Shown here: piece by piece, positions 45,601-55,219 of the stretch
Numbering within the stretch: position 1 is the stretch's first letter
Layout of the letters: every line of letters begins with the position of its first letter
Origin: Chitinophagaceae bacterium
GTDB taxonomy: Bacteria > Bacteroidota > Bacteroidia > Chitinophagales > Chitinophagaceae
Direction: 5' to 3'
DNA: 64,000 nt
Assembly (NCBI GenBank): GCA_016702745.1
Contig: JADJDJ010000001.1
Location: 682,001-746,000, forward strand
The notes under the pieces: model-generated
Databases searched by the model: none
Told to the model about the DNA's origin: nothing
The model's input: the letters and a program-made list of their open reading frames with translations, nothing else
Translations under genes and position numbers: made by a program

Positions 45601-47460
45601 ATGAAGTTTGACCGTAATACCGTGATCGGTTTTGTGATCCTGGCTGCTTTGTTCTTTGGCTATTTTTATTATACCAATAAAGAGCAGTCTGCCTATCGGA
45701 AAGATAAGCTTGCCAAGCAGCAGGTGGAGCAGGCCAGGATTGATTCGATCAATAAAGCCAACCAGCCAAAACAGGACTCTCTTGCCCGGATTCAGGATTC
45801 TATCCTGAAAGTCACCAACCCGGTGGCCAAATTTGTGCTCGGAGATTCTATTGAAAAAACCAGTGTACTGGAAAACAGCCTGATCAAAGTCACTTTCACC
45901 AATAAGGGTGGGCAGGTGAAAAATGTGGAGCTGAAGAAATTTAAAGGGCAGGACAGTTTACCGGTGAAGCTGGGTGGCAGCGAATTTGATAATATAAGTT
46001 ATACGATTAATACCGGATCTGCTGCGTTACAGCGGTCAGCAGAAACAGCTGATCTCTTCTTCAGCATGGGGCAAACGGTAACCAATAAGGATGGCAGTCA
46101 GACCCTTTCCTTCCAGCTCAATCCAAGGGATAGCAGTGGTCGTTCCATTACGCATGAATTCACCATCCGTCCGGATAATTATATGGTGGATTTCACCGTA
46201 AGAATGAATAATGCCGCCCAGTTACTGACAAATAATACCATGAACCTGACCTGGAAATATGCGGCTGCCCAGCAGGAGTCGGATATCTCCTACGAAAAAC
46301 AGAATACACAGGTGGGATATATCAAGGATGGCAGTTTTGACTACCATACCATTGCAAAAAGGAACGACAAGAATTTTGATGAAAAGACCAGCTGGATCGG
46401 TATCCGTCAGCGTTTCTTTTATGGCATCCTGGTGGCTAAAAATGATTTCAATTCCGGTAATATGGAATGGACCATTCCTCCGGATTCTGCGAAAACCGTG
46501 GTTCGGTCCACCGCTAATATGAAACTGACAGTACCAGCTGCTGCGGTGTCAATGGTTCCTTTCAGTATGTATTACGGCCCTTCAGACTATCATATCCTGA
46601 AGAAATATGATATGCGTTTTGAGAAACTGATCAACCTGGGTCAGGGTATATACTCTTTTGTACGGCCGATTAATAAATTCCTGATTCTTCCGGTATTTGA
46701 TTTCTTCAATGGCCTCACGAAGAATCCGGGGATCGCGATTATCCTGTTGACCCTCCTGATACGTTTACTGATTTCACCACTTACTTATACCAGTTATCTC
46801 AGTGGTGCCAAGATGAAGGCCCTGAGACCGGAAATTGCCAAACTCAAGGATAAATTCGGAGAAGACAAACAGGCGATGAGTATGGAGCAGATGAAGCTGT
46901 TCCGGGAAGCGGGGGTAAATCCATTGGGTGGTTGTATACCAGCCCTTTTACAGATCCCGATCTTCTTTGCCCTCTTTAGTTTCTTTAATGCGGAGACGGC
47001 GCTACGGGGAGCGGATTTCCTATGGAGTCAGGACCTGGCTGCTTACGATGCCCCCATCAAATTCGGATTCAATTTCCCGATACTGGGCGGTCACCTGAGC
47101 TTATTCAATGTAATGGCCTGTATTACCAGCTTCCTGATTTCCTGGTACAGTATGAGCATGACACCTGATCAGAGTAATCCGGTGCTGAAATACATGCCTT
47201 ATATCTTCCCGATCTTCCTGTTATTCTTCTTTAATAACCTGCCTTCAGGACTGACCTGGTATTATACCGTATCCAACCTGGTTACCTTGTTACTGCAGTT
47301 TGTGATCCAGAACTATATCATCAACCATGATAAAATCCTGGAAAAAATTGAACTGAACCGGAAAAAGCCAAAGACCAAATCCAAGTGGCAGGAGCGCCTG
47401 GAGCAAATGCAGGAGCAGCAGAAAAAAATGAAAGAATCACAGCAGCGGGGTCGCCGCTAA
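45601..47460 (+). CDS. yidC: Membrane protein insertase YidC
   Basis: Inserts and folds inner-membrane proteins, with or without SecYEG. 619 residues from MKFDRNTVIGFVILAALFF. One N-terminal helix (about 5-22), a large periplasmic beta domain (about 60-345), then the conserved five-helix core (about 365-580: IAIILLTLLIRLLISPLTY, MKLFREAGVNPLGGCIPALLQIP, LFFFNNLPSGLTWYYTVSN), and a basic Lys/Gln-rich tail. The insertase arginine lies in IAIILLTLLIRLL. The start agrees with the promoter position. Confidence 0.95.
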   Translation: MKFDRNTVIGFVILAALFFGYFYYTNKEQSAYRKDKLAKQQVEQARIDSINKANQPKQDSLARIQDSILKVTNPVAKFVLGDSIEKTSVLENSLIKVTFTNKGGQVKNVELKKFKGQDSLPVKLGGSEFDNISYTINTGSAALQRSAETADLFFSMGQTVTNKDGSQTLSFQLNPRDSSGRSITHEFTIRPDNYMVDFTVRMNNAAQLLTNNTMNLTWKYAAAQQESDISYEKQNTQVGYIKDGSFDYHTIAKRNDKNFDEKTSWIGIRQRFFYGILVAKNDFNSGNMEWTIPPDSAKTVVRSTANMKLTVPAAAVSMVPFSMYYGPSDYHILKKYDMRFEKLINLGQGIYSFVRPINKFLILPVFDFFNGLTKNPGIAIILLTLLIRLLISPLTYTSYLSGAKMKALRPEIAKLKDKFGEDKQAMSMEQMKLFREAGVNPLGGCIPALLQIPIFFALFSFFNAETALRGADFLWSQDLAAYDAPIKFGFNFPILGGHLSLFNVMACITSFLISWYSMSMTPDQSNPVLKYMPYIFPIFLLFFFNNLPSGLTWYYTVSNLVTLLLQFVIQNYIINHDKILEKIELNRKKPKTKSKWQERLEQMQEQQKKMKESQQRGRR

Positions 47461-47480
47461 GCGTTAAAATAAACTTAATA

Positions 47481-47517
47481 AAAACCGGGTGCCCTTTAAA
47501 AGCCCCCGGTTTTTTAT
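47481..47517 (+). terminator. yidC terminator
   Basis: AAAACCGGG pairs with CCCGGTTTT, with a T-run. It lies ~20 bp after the yidC stop. Confidence 0.85.
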
Positions 47518-47604
47518 TGCCGGCAGCTTCCGGGCAGGCAAGTAGTATCTTTGCTGCAACGATTCACTAAATCTGGCACGTCTTTTTATATAGTATACAA
47601 TAAC

Positions 47605-48267
47605 ATGAAAAAGATCCGACAAATAACAGCCCTGGTACTGGCCCTTTCTGTTTCAGTTGGCCTGATGGCACAGCGGAAGCTCACAGAAGCCACGATCTCC
47701 TATGATATCGTGATCAATACCAGCAACAGTAGTCCGCAGGCAGCCGATTTACTCGATGGCGCCACCAGTGTGATTTATCTGAAAGGTACTTCCAGCCGTT
47801 CTGAAATGATCAGTTCACTGGGCACCCAAGCCACCATCATTGATGGGAAAGAGCGGCGAGATTACAGTATTGAAAGATTATGGGGAGCAGAAATACATGA
47901 TCACGATGACACAGGCCAACTGGAAACAATCCAATAAAAATACGACGGGATTACTTTTACTTATTATGATGAGTACAAAACGATCGCCGGATACAAATGC
48001 CAGAAAGCCCTTGGTAAGCTGATGGATGGCAGCACATTTACCGTGTATTTCACCAAAGAACTGATGCCGGCCAATAAGGATTTTCAATACCTGAATAAAA
48101 ACCTGCCTGGACTGGCCATGCAGTATGAAGCTTCCTTAGGAAAGACCATGGTGACCTATACGGTTTCCACCATCAATTTTAATCCGGTGCCTTTGACAAA
48201 ATTTGACCTGCCCAAATCCGGGTACAGGGTCATGACATTTGAAGAAAGTATGGGAGGAGGAAATTAA
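47605..48267 (+). CDS. GLPGLI-like or DUF-type exported protein (two compensating homopolymer frameshifts)
   Basis: A signal peptide (MKKIRQITALVLALSVSVGL, ending MAQ) precedes a ~200-residue beta-rich domain. The frame breaks at GGGAAA (47845-47850, one base too many) and at the A run 47936-47940 (one too few); correcting both gives 220 residues. The restored middle contains EYKTIAGYKCQKALG, a pattern of GLPGLI-family proteins in Bacteroidota, and the C-terminal half reads NLPGLAMQYEAS and PVPLTKFDLP. Function unknown; probably periplasmic or outer surface. Family call is tentative. Confidence 0.6.
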
Positions 48268-48628
48268 TTCCGCTGGAACTGACGGTTACTGAGATCAATT
48301 TTTACTTTATCGATCACCGCTTTTTTGCGAAGGGGAACAACATAGGTTGTATTTCCGCGCTGAACAGTTACCACCGTATTCAGGCTGAAATACTTTTATC
48401 AGAATTACTGTTGAAAACCTGACTGCCTTTATAGGCATATCCGGATTTCAGGGTAAAAAATCCTTTGCTGTTTGCGGTACGGCCGGAAAGCAGAGAAGAG
48501 GTTGGCCTGGTTGTTGACTTCTTTTTACCATCACCCAAAGTGGCAAAGGCGCCAAATGCAGACACAGCGATCAGCAGGATCACTGTTAATTTTCTGCCAA
48601 GCAGTCTTTTGAAATCGGGGTGGTTCAT
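48264..48628 (-). CDS. Small exported hypothetical protein (one homopolymer frameshift)
   Basis: The signal-like start (MNHPDFKRLLGRKLTVILLI) is followed by VSAFGAFATLGDGKKK. The written frame ends at 48380; adding one base to the T run at 48394-48397 carries it to 48264, 121 residues, ending KVKIDLSNRQFQRN. It contains RPTSSLLSGRTANSKGFFTL. No family recognised. It overlaps the end of the GLPGLI-like gene by 4 bp in convergent orientation. No gene is seen in 48650-48900. Confidence 0.55.
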
Positions 48629-48900
48629 ACCGTACAAAAATAAAGACAAAAACTATTATAAAACAAACCGTTTATCCAGAACTTTAGTACTTCATTAACG
48701 CAGAAGATTCCGTTTTGTTACATGGGGTTGCATAAAAAAGGCGGTATTTTGCACATTTGGGGATAAATCCGGTCATCCGGACTTCCCTTTTTTCACTTAA
48801 CTTGTTGATCAGGAACCAATTTTCAGGGAGGATCCCCAATAGCACCGGGATCGCTGTCTGACCGCTCTTTAACAAGTTTTGTTCACCAAAACACCGTACA

Positions 48901-50319
48901 ATGCAAGAAAATAACCCTTACCGGGAAGACAGGGAACAGCTACGGGAATTAATCAGGCAATATGAACACCTTAAAAATGGCAGAAAGCATAGTTTTATAG
49001 ACGAAGACTCCTTCGAAAGAATCATTGCGTATTACCAGGAAAAAGAAGACCTGGTCCGGGCCATGGAGGCTGCGGAGATCGCATCAGAACAATACCCCTA
49101 TTCGGGTCAGTTACTCATTAAAAAGGCAGATATCCTGCTTGCCACCCGCCGATACCTCGAGGCGCTGGAGATTCTGGAAAAAGCAGAATTATTTGACAGC
49201 GCGGATATCAATCTCTATATCCTCAAAACAGATGCCTACCTGGCCCTGGATCAGCAGGAAAAAGCAGTGATGCTGCTGGAAGAAGCCCTTTCCTTGTTTG
49301 AGGGAGAAGAAAAGATCGAGCTCCTCTTTGAACTGGCAGATGTTTACGACGATTACGAAGATTTTGAAAAAGTATTCGATTGCCTGAAGATGGTGCTGGA
49401 AGATGAGCCCAATAATGAAGAAGCTTTATACAAGATCTGTTTCTGGACCGATTTCACCGGAAGGAATGAAGAGAGCATCCGGCTCCACCTGCGCATCATT
49501 GATGATTTTCCCTATAATGAACTGGCCTGGTTTAACCTGGCAGCGGCTTACCAGGGACTTAAGCTTTATGAAAAAGCCATCGATGCCTATCAGTATGCAA
49601 TTGCCATTGAAGAGAAATTTGATTATGCCTGGCGGAATATGGGGGATGCCTATATCCGCCTGCGCCGGTACCGGGAAGCCATCGAAGCACTCGAAAAAGT
49701 AAATGAACTGGCCAAACCGGAAGATGTGATTTTTGAGGCCCTGGGCTATTGTTATGATAAGTTGAAGAATTATGCACAGGCCCGCTTTCATTATCGCAAA
49801 GCATCGCATTTAAGAACGGATGACAGCCGCCTCTTTTACAAAATAGCCGGAACTTATTATAAGGAGGAACAATGGGAAGCCTGTTTGAAACAACTGGATA
49901 CCGCTCTGAAAATTCATCCCAATCAGGCCGAGTATAACCTGATGGCCGGCGAATGCAAAAATCATCTGGGTTTATTTAAAGACGGGGTTCAATATTTCCT
50001 GGCCGTGGTAGGCAACAGGCCGCGCAATACGGCCGGATGGGAAGCCCTGATCCGCTGCCTGTATAATGGGGAATATTTTGAAGAAGCCCTCGTACAAGCC
50101 GATGCCGCCCTGATTGCCACACAGGGAAAATCATTGTTCCTGTTTTACCGCTCCGCCATCTTACTGGCAGCAGGCAAAACCAAGGAAGGGATACTGGAAT
50201 TGGAAAATGCAATGGCCGTTTCACCCAAGCAATTGAAAAAATTTGTAGAACTCAATCCCGCTATTTTACAGCACCAGCAGGTGGTGGACGTGGTGGCGAG
50301 ATTCAGGAAGAGGAAGTGA
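48901..50319 (+). CDS. Tetratricopeptide repeat protein
   Basis: 472 residues made almost wholly of ~34-residue helical TPR units (LAWFNLAAAYQGLKLYEKAIDAYQYA, AWRNMGDAYIRLRRYREAIEALEK, YYKEEQWEACLKQLDTALKI), about ten in all. No signal peptide, so a cytosolic scaffold. Proteins of this build are common in Bacteroidota without a fixed role. It stands alone and ends before a region with GAGAGTC-type repeats (50320-50400). Confidence 0.85.
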   Translation: MQENNPYREDREQLRELIRQYEHLKNGRKHSFIDEDSFERIIAYYQEKEDLVRAMEAAEIASEQYPYSGQLLIKKADILLATRRYLEALEILEKAELFDSADINLYILKTDAYLALDQQEKAVMLLEEALSLFEGEEKIELLFELADVYDDYEDFEKVFDCLKMVLEDEPNNEEALYKICFWTDFTGRNEESIRLHLRIIDDFPYNELAWFNLAAAYQGLKLYEKAIDAYQYAIAIEEKFDYAWRNMGDAYIRLRRYREAIEALEKVNELAKPEDVIFEALGYCYDKLKNYAQARFHYRKASHLRTDDSRLFYKIAGTYYKEEQWEACLKQLDTALKIHPNQAEYNLMAGECKNHLGLFKDGVQYFLAVVGNRPRNTAGWEALIRCLYNGEYFEEALVQADAALIATQGKSLFLFYRSAILLAAGKTKEGILELENAMAVSPKQLKKFVELNPAILQHQQVVDVVARFRKRK

Positions 50320-50399
50320 GAGGGAAGTCGAGAGTCAGGAGTCGATAGTCGAGAGTTGGGAGTCAGGAGTCAGTCAGTCTTTCTTCACTCAATCTTCCC

Positions 50400-50407
50400 T
50401 AAATTTG
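50400..50407 (+). promoter_or_regulatory. Putative -7 box before the comA-aroE pair
   Basis: TAAATTTG fits TAnnTTTG and lies ~63 bp before the phosphosulfolactate synthase start. Confidence 0.35.
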
Positions 50408-50470
50408 CCGGCCTGCCATTAATATTGGAAATCAGGCGGTTCACTAATTGATCCATATAAAATCCCGGAT

Positions 50471-51247
50471 ATGAATTTTAATTTGTCTCAGATCCCCGAC
50501 CGTAAAACAAAGCCCAGGCAATCAGGTATCACCATGGTAATGGATAAAGGGCTTAGTGTGGAAGAAGCAAGAAATTTTTTGAGTGTAGCCCACCCGCATG
50601 TTGACATTGTTAAGCTGGGATTTGGAACTTCCTTTGTAACTCCCAACCTGAAAGAAAAACTGGAGCTCTACCGTAACAGTGATATACCGGTCTATTTTGG
50701 CGGAACCCTTTTTGAAGCTTTTCTGATCCGGAATCAGTTTGAAGATTATATCAGTGTTTGCCGTGATTTCGGTATCAGCTGGATGGAAGTCAGCGATGGC
50801 TCTATCACCATCCCGCATGCAGAAAAATGCGGCTATATTGAAAAACTCACCAAGCATGGAATTGTCCTGAGTGAAGTGGGCAGTAAGGATGCCGCTCATA
50901 TTATTCCTCCCTATAAATGGATCGAACTGATGAAAGCTGAACTCAGTGCCGGCTCCAGTTATGTAATTGCCGAAGCCCGGGAAGCCGGTAATGTGGGTAT
51001 CTACCGGGGAAGCGGAGAAGTAAGGGAAGGACTGGTGCAGGAAATCCTAACACAGATCCCCGCTGAAAAAATTATCTGGGAAGCCCCGCAAAAAGCACAA
51101 CAATTATATTTCATCGAACTGATTGGCTGCAATGTGAATCTCGGAAATATTGCCCCTACCGAAGTTATTCCGCTGGAAGCCATGCGGATCGGATTAAGAG
51201 GGGATACCTTTATGCTTTACCTCGATAAAAAGGAAACCGCGGGATGA
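50471..51247 (+). CDS. Phosphosulfolactate synthase (ComA family)
   Basis: 258 residues with the ComA-type TIM-barrel pattern: GITMVMDKGLS, HVDIVKLGFGTS, PVYFGGTLFEAF, DGSITIPHAEKCGYIEKL, VIAEAREAGNVGIYRG and IWEAPQKAQQLYFIELIG. The family condenses sulfite with phosphoenolpyruvate to phosphosulfolactate. In Bacteroidota the product could feed sulfonate or sulfonolipid metabolism, but the pathway is not shown here. Its end overlaps aroE by 4 bp (ATGA), so the two are one operon. Confidence 0.85.
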   Translation: MNFNLSQIPDRKTKPRQSGITMVMDKGLSVEEARNFLSVAHPHVDIVKLGFGTSFVTPNLKEKLELYRNSDIPVYFGGTLFEAFLIRNQFEDYISVCRDFGISWMEVSDGSITIPHAEKCGYIEKLTKHGIVLSEVGSKDAAHIIPPYKWIELMKAELSAGSSYVIAEAREAGNVGIYRGSGEVREGLVQEILTQIPAEKIIWEAPQKAQQLYFIELIGCNVNLGNIAPTEVIPLEAMRIGLRGDTFMLYLDKKETAG

Positions 51248-51981
51248 GGCGTTTTGGGTTGATCGGCTATCCGTTGACACATTCTTTTTCTAAAAAGTAT
51301 TTCACTGAAAAATTTGAAAAAGAAGGGTTGGATGATTGCCGGTACGAACTCTATCCCATCGGATCAATCAACGAATTACCTGTTTTATTAGAACAGCATC
51401 CCGATCTGGAGGGTTTAAATATTACTATTCCCTATAAAAAACAGGTACTGTCTTTCCTCGATCATTCTGCTTTTATTCCGGAAGGACTGGAAGCCTGTAA
51501 TTGTATTCTTATCAATGAGGGCAGATTGATCGGTTACAATACGGATGTGGTGGGATTCAGGGAAAGTCTCCGCCCGCTATTACAACCTGCTCAGCAATCG
51601 GCCCTGGTATTGGGAAATGGCGGCGCCACTGCCGCTGTGATTTTTGCGCTGCAGCAACTGGGTATCAGCTACCATATCGTGAGCAGGGAATTGCATAAAG
51701 GATCTGATTTTACTTATCGTGACCTCGATGCAGGAATCATCCTGTCACACCCGATAATCATTAACACTACTCCGGTCGGCTTGTATCCCAATGTGGATCA
51801 ATGCCCTGATATTCCTTATGATTCAATAGATGAGCGGCATCTGTTGTATGACCTCGTTTATAATCCGGCCCAAACGCTTTTTCTCCGGAAAGGAGCGGAG
51901 CAAGGGGCAGCTATAAAAAACGGAGAAGAGATGCTCCTCTTACAGGCCGAAGAAAGCTGGAAAATCTGGAATAGTATCTGA
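51244..51981 (+). CDS. aroE: Shikimate dehydrogenase
   Basis: Reduces 3-dehydroshikimate with NADPH in aromatic amino acid synthesis. 245 residues: FGLIGYPLTHSFSKKYF, NITIPYKKQVLSFLD (catalytic lysine), ACNCILINEGRLIGYNTDVVGF, GNGGATAAVIFALQQLG (cofactor site) and NTTPVGLYPN. Shorter than many AroE but with all signatures. It overlaps the preceding gene, and its stop directly abuts the convergent thioesterase gene. Confidence 0.93.
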   Translation: MRRFGLIGYPLTHSFSKKYFTEKFEKEGLDDCRYELYPIGSINELPVLLEQHPDLEGLNITIPYKKQVLSFLDHSAFIPEGLEACNCILINEGRLIGYNTDVVGFRESLRPLLQPAQQSALVLGNGGATAAVIFALQQLGISYHIVSRELHKGSDFTYRDLDAGIILSHPIIINTTPVGLYPNVDQCPDIPYDSIDERHLLYDLVYNPAQTLFLRKGAEQGAAIKNGEEMLLLQAEESWKIWNSI

Positions 51982-52416
51982 TCAGGATCCGGTCAGCTTT
52001 TGTTTTACTGCTGCCGGAACAGCTGCAATTTTCTTTTCAGGATAGTTGTAACAGATCATACCCGTTTTAGCCAGGGCTACCGTGATTGTTTTTTCACCGG
52101 ATTGTTTTTCCAGTTTATAGTAAATATCAATTCCGATCCGGCTGATTTCTCCGATAGCAACAGATACATTTACGATTTCTCCATAAAACAATTCCGCTTT
52201 GAATTCAATTCCCGCATCTGCCATGATCAGGCCATAACCTCCTACGGACATTTCTGTATAACCATGGTGTAACAAAAACTGCATCCTGGCTTCATGTACC
52301 AGGGAAAGCAGACTGTCATTGCCCACATGACCACCATAATTGATATCATTGATACGAATGGGAATCTGGCAACTGAATGAAAAATTGTCCGGGCAATCAA
52401 TCCTGATCCTGGCCAT
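51982..52416 (-). CDS. Acyl-CoA thioesterase (hotdog fold)
   Basis: 144 residues of the 4-hydroxybenzoyl-CoA thioesterase-like hotdog family. Seen: IPIRINDINYGGHVGNDSLLSLVHEAR, where the DINYGGHVGN segment stands in place of the usual D-H-NN motif, and ELFYGEIVNVSVAIG. The probable reaction is hydrolysis of acyl-CoA; the chain specificity is unknown. It is read towards aroE and ends right beside it. Confidence 0.8.
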   Translation of the reverse strand: MARIRIDCPDNFSFSCQIPIRINDINYGGHVGNDSLLSLVHEARMQFLLHHGYTEMSVGGYGLIMADAGIEFKAELFYGEIVNVSVAIGEISRIGIDIYYKLEKQSGEKTITVALAKTGMICYNYPEKKIAAVPAAVKQKLTGS

Positions 52417-52462
52417 GAATTATTTTTTACAAGAATACGGGAAAAACGAAGTTGGAAAAAGT

Positions 52463-53395
52463 CTATTGCTCTTCGAGGGAGCTGACCAGACTAAGAATAT
52501 CCATGAAATTGCCCGGGTGGGCAGCGTCGGAGCAGGCCAGTTGTTTTTTCCATTTCTCCATCATGTTGGAACATTGGGTGTCTTTTTCTTCACCGGCCAC
52601 ACAGCAAACCAGGTTGCCGAGTTTTTTAGACATACGGATAAAATGACCGTCCGGCGTCATGAGTAAAACATAGCGGTCATCTTTTTTCCCGGTAGTGGGA
52701 ATGGCTTCGGCAAAACCGAGATGATGGTTGTCGTTGATTTCTTCCGGACTCAGCAATTCATCGAATGAAAATGAAGCAGCAATAGCAGCTCTTCGGGCCG
52801 GACTGAAATCCAGTTTGGCGAATGTCTTTTTGCTTGATTCCAATGCGGCTTCTTCCCGGGCTTCCGGATCAGTTGTGCCGTTAATGCGGTCGGCCTCTTC
52901 ATTGTTCATTGCAGCATCAATACCGGCGCTGGCATGAGTCAATGCTTCCAGTTCAGGCATATGTACAGATGCACTGGGACTAAGGGCTGTTTTTTCGGGA
53001 GAAAGCAGGAATTGCCAGGCCGCAAATCCTAAAAATCCAATCACGATGGCTGCTGCCGCATATTTCCAGAAAGGATAAAAACGTTTTGCTGCTGGTTTGG
53101 AAACAGCGTCTTCGGTTTCAAGCGCCAGTTGAATATGGTTCCAGGCTGCTATCGGCGGAGCGAGTTCGGCAGCATATAATTTTTCGGCCACCGTGCCTTC
53201 CTGAGCGGCTTCATCCAGTTGCTGACTGATGATATCCCAGGAGGAGGGGGGCGCAGTGATTTCGAGCTGGTATAATTTTTCAGGAAAACGGTAACCATTG
53301 GCAGCCTCATCCAGTGCAGTGGCAATTTTCTGCCAGCTTCCTTCGGGAGGAGCCACTTCGTGGTTCAATAAAGTATCCTTAATCCTGCTGCTCAT
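52463..53395 (-). CDS. Anti-sigma-factor-like single-pass membrane protein
   Basis: 310 residues. The N-terminal ~100 residues contain three repeats of the form AP(P)...W..I...LDEA (VAPPEGSWQKIATALDEA, TAPPSSWDIISQQLDEA, LAPPIAAWNHIQLALETE). One membrane helix lies at about 112-130 (YAAAAIVIGFLGFAAWQFL); the rest would be periplasmic. The start overlaps the stop of the sigma-factor gene upstream, the usual layout of an ECF sigma and its anti-sigma. I infer that it binds or senses for that sigma factor; no zinc-binding HxxxCxxC is present. Confidence 0.65.
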   Translation of the reverse strand: MSSRIKDTLLNHEVAPPEGSWQKIATALDEAANGYRFPEKLYQLEITAPPSSWDIISQQLDEAAQEGTVAEKLYAAELAPPIAAWNHIQLALETEDAVSKPAAKRFYPFWKYAAAAIVIGFLGFAAWQFLLSPEKTALSPSASVHMPELEALTHASAGIDAAMNNEEADRINGTTDPEAREEAALESSKKTFAKLDFSPARRAAIAASFSFDELLSPEEINDNHHLGFAEAIPTTGKKDDRYVLLMTPDGHFIRMSKKLGNLVCCVAGEEKDTQCSNMMEKWKKQLACSDAAHPGNFMDILSLVSSLEEQ

Positions 53396-53970
53396 TACTT
53401 ACTGTTAACGCCTCTTTGCTTATCAATAAATGTTCTCACCATATCCTGTAGGATGACCTTGGCCCTCGAGAGCTGTGATTTGCTGGTGCCTTCGCTGATG
53501 CCCAGCATATCGGCAATCTCCCGGTGTGTGTATCCTTCCACCACATACATGTTAAACACGGTGCGGTATCCGGGCGACAGTTCCTGAACCAGTGCCAGGA
53601 TATCCTTGGCACCGAGATCGTCAAGTACAGAAGTGTACTTGCCTTCGATCGTGTTCTCTTCTCTTTCCGTCACCGGCATGAGGTATCGCTTACGGCGAAA
53701 ATGCTCAATGGCGGTGTTGACAAAGATCCGGCGCATCCAGCCCTCGAAAGAGCCATCGCCCCGGTAACTGTCCATCTTTCTAAAGACCTTGATAAATCCT
53801 TCCTGCAGGATATCTTCTGCCTCTTCTGCCTTTCCGGCGTAACGGAGACATACGGCATACATCCGGGGAGAGAAGCGGCGATACAGTTCTTCCTGCATCC
53901 GGCGGTTGCCACTAAGGCATCCTTGAAGTAAGTCGCTTTCGGTAATCATTTGGTTGCGTTCTGGTGTCAA
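53395..53970 (-). CDS. ECF-type RNA polymerase sigma factor
   Basis: 191 residues with sigma region 2 (ELYRRFSPRMYAVCLRYA, AEDILQEGFIKVFRKM, GSFEGWMRRIFVNTA) and region 4 (LSPGYRTVFNMYVVEGYTHREIADMLGISEGTSKSQLSRAK). It is a group IV sigma factor controlling an unknown regulon. Its 3' end joins the anti-sigma-like gene without a gap, and it overlaps the upstream rdgB gene by 4 bp. The stress or surface signal is not known. Confidence 0.9.
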   Translation of the reverse strand: MTPERNQMITESDLLQGCLSGNRRMQEELYRRFSPRMYAVCLRYAGKAEEAEDILQEGFIKVFRKMDSYRGDGSFEGWMRRIFVNTAIEHFRRKRYLMPVTEREENTIEGKYTSVLDDLGAKDILALVQELSPGYRTVFNMYVVEGYTHREIADMLGISEGTSKSQLSRAKVILQDMVRTFIDKQRGVNSK

Positions 53971-54560
53971 GTTGAGTGGTTTGTCATTAACCTATTCAAA
54001 AATGCTACCAGTTTTTCAGTGGCCTTTTTCCGGTGGCTATATTGATTTTTTTCTTCCATTGTCATTTCCGCAAAAGTCCGCACCGAACCCTCCGGAATAA
54101 ACACAGGATCATAGCCGAAGCCCTGATTTCCGCGTTTTTCTGCGGTTATCTCTCCTTTACAAATCCCCTCAAATAAGTATTCCTGGCCGGCTATTAACAG
54201 GGATATAACAGTCCGGAACCGGGCCTTTCGATTGGTTTGGCCCTCCAGTTTAACCAGTAGTTTTTCGATATTGGCATCAAAAGAGCGGTTTTCACCGGCA
54301 TAGCGGGCACTCTTTACGCCGGGCTCTCCGTTCAGAGCTTCTACTTCCAGGCCAGTGTCCTCACTAAAGCAATTCAGTCCTGTCAGGTCCTGTATGGTTT
54401 TGGATTTAACAGTAGCATTGGCTTCCAGGGTATCATAGGGTTCAGGAATATCCTGGTTGATACCGGCTTCTTTCAGGGTCATCATCTCCAGCCGGTTATC
54501 GAGCACGGCCCGGATCTCATCTACCTTATGTTGATTATTCGTAGCGAATATGAGTTGCAT
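53967..54560 (-). CDS. rdgB: XTP/dITP pyrophosphatase (RdgB/HAM1 family)
   Basis: Removes non-canonical purine nucleotides such as dITP and XTP, protecting DNA. 197 residues: MQLIFATNNQHKVDEIRAVL, SEDTGLEVEALNGEPGVKSARYA, QGFGYDPVFIPEG, SHRKKATEKL. All family motifs are present and the length is normal. It overlaps the sigma gene by 4 bp downstream and lies 5 bp from the hypothetical gene upstream, suggesting one operon. Confidence 0.95.
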   Translation of the reverse strand: MQLIFATNNQHKVDEIRAVLDNRLEMMTLKEAGINQDIPEPYDTLEANATVKSKTIQDLTGLNCFSEDTGLEVEALNGEPGVKSARYAGENRSFDANIEKLLVKLEGQTNRKARFRTVISLLIAGQEYLFEGICKGEITAEKRGNQGFGYDPVFIPEGSVRTFAEMTMEEKNQYSHRKKATEKLVAFLNRLMTNHST

Positions 54561-54565
54561 AGTGA

Positions 54566-55108
54566 TTACAGGTTAAACAGCCTTTTGAGGCATACCCAGA
54601 GTTTGCTTTTTTCCACTTTATCTTTTTCCAGTTCCTGCAGTGAAGGGGCATAGAGAAAAGTATTTCCGGCGAATGCCTGTAGCTGGTAATGCGGAAATTT
54701 CATCGGCAATCCAAATGAAGCGGGATCCTTATCGAAGAGCAAAACGATCCTGCTTTTGAATTCAGTGAGCAGTGTTTGATAAGGGATATCCGGATAATGG
54801 TGCAGGTTGACGAGGGCAATATCGGCCATGGATAATTTACAGGCAGACAGTACACCAGTGAGAAATCCCAGTGATTCATCAGAAAGAAATACTGCATCTC
54901 CTACATTCACCAGTACCAGGATCTGTTGCTGATTATTGCCTAAGGAACGAACAGCAGGTTTTTGATCTTCTGTCTGATTGGGGGTAGGAGGAGTCTCCTT
55001 TATGTCTGCTGCAGGCGCAATACTGTTTACGTCTTTATCAGAAACAAGTGTTTCCCCGTAGAGACTGGCCAAAGCGGCGGGTGGCAGATTGATATGATTT
55101 AAATCCAT
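54566..55108 (-). CDS. Hypothetical protein upstream of rdgB
   Basis: 180 residues: a linker-like N-terminal third (KETPPTPNQTEDQKPAVRS) and a C-terminal alpha/beta domain (QILVLVNVGDAVFL, FLTGVLSACKLSMADIALVNL, FGLPMKFPHYQLQAF, SKLWVCLKRLF). The order of segments recalls the UDG-like fold of DNA polymerase III psi (HolD): a hydrophobic strand, LTGVL, then a C-terminal LW...F; this is a weak impression only. No membrane helix. Confidence 0.6.
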   Translation of the reverse strand: MDLNHINLPPAALASLYGETLVSDKDVNSIAPAADIKETPPTPNQTEDQKPAVRSLGNNQQQILVLVNVGDAVFLSDESLGFLTGVLSACKLSMADIALVNLHHYPDIPYQTLLTEFKSRIVLLFDKDPASFGLPMKFPHYQLQAFAGNTFLYAPSLQELEKDKVEKSKLWVCLKRLFNL

Positions 55109-55219
55109 GATCTGATTGACAAATTACACTAACGGGTGTTTCTTTTTTTCGTTTCTTTGAAAACTTAAAGCGGTTCCTTTTTTGACCTCACTTTAAAGGG
55201 CAAGATAAATTAAACTATT

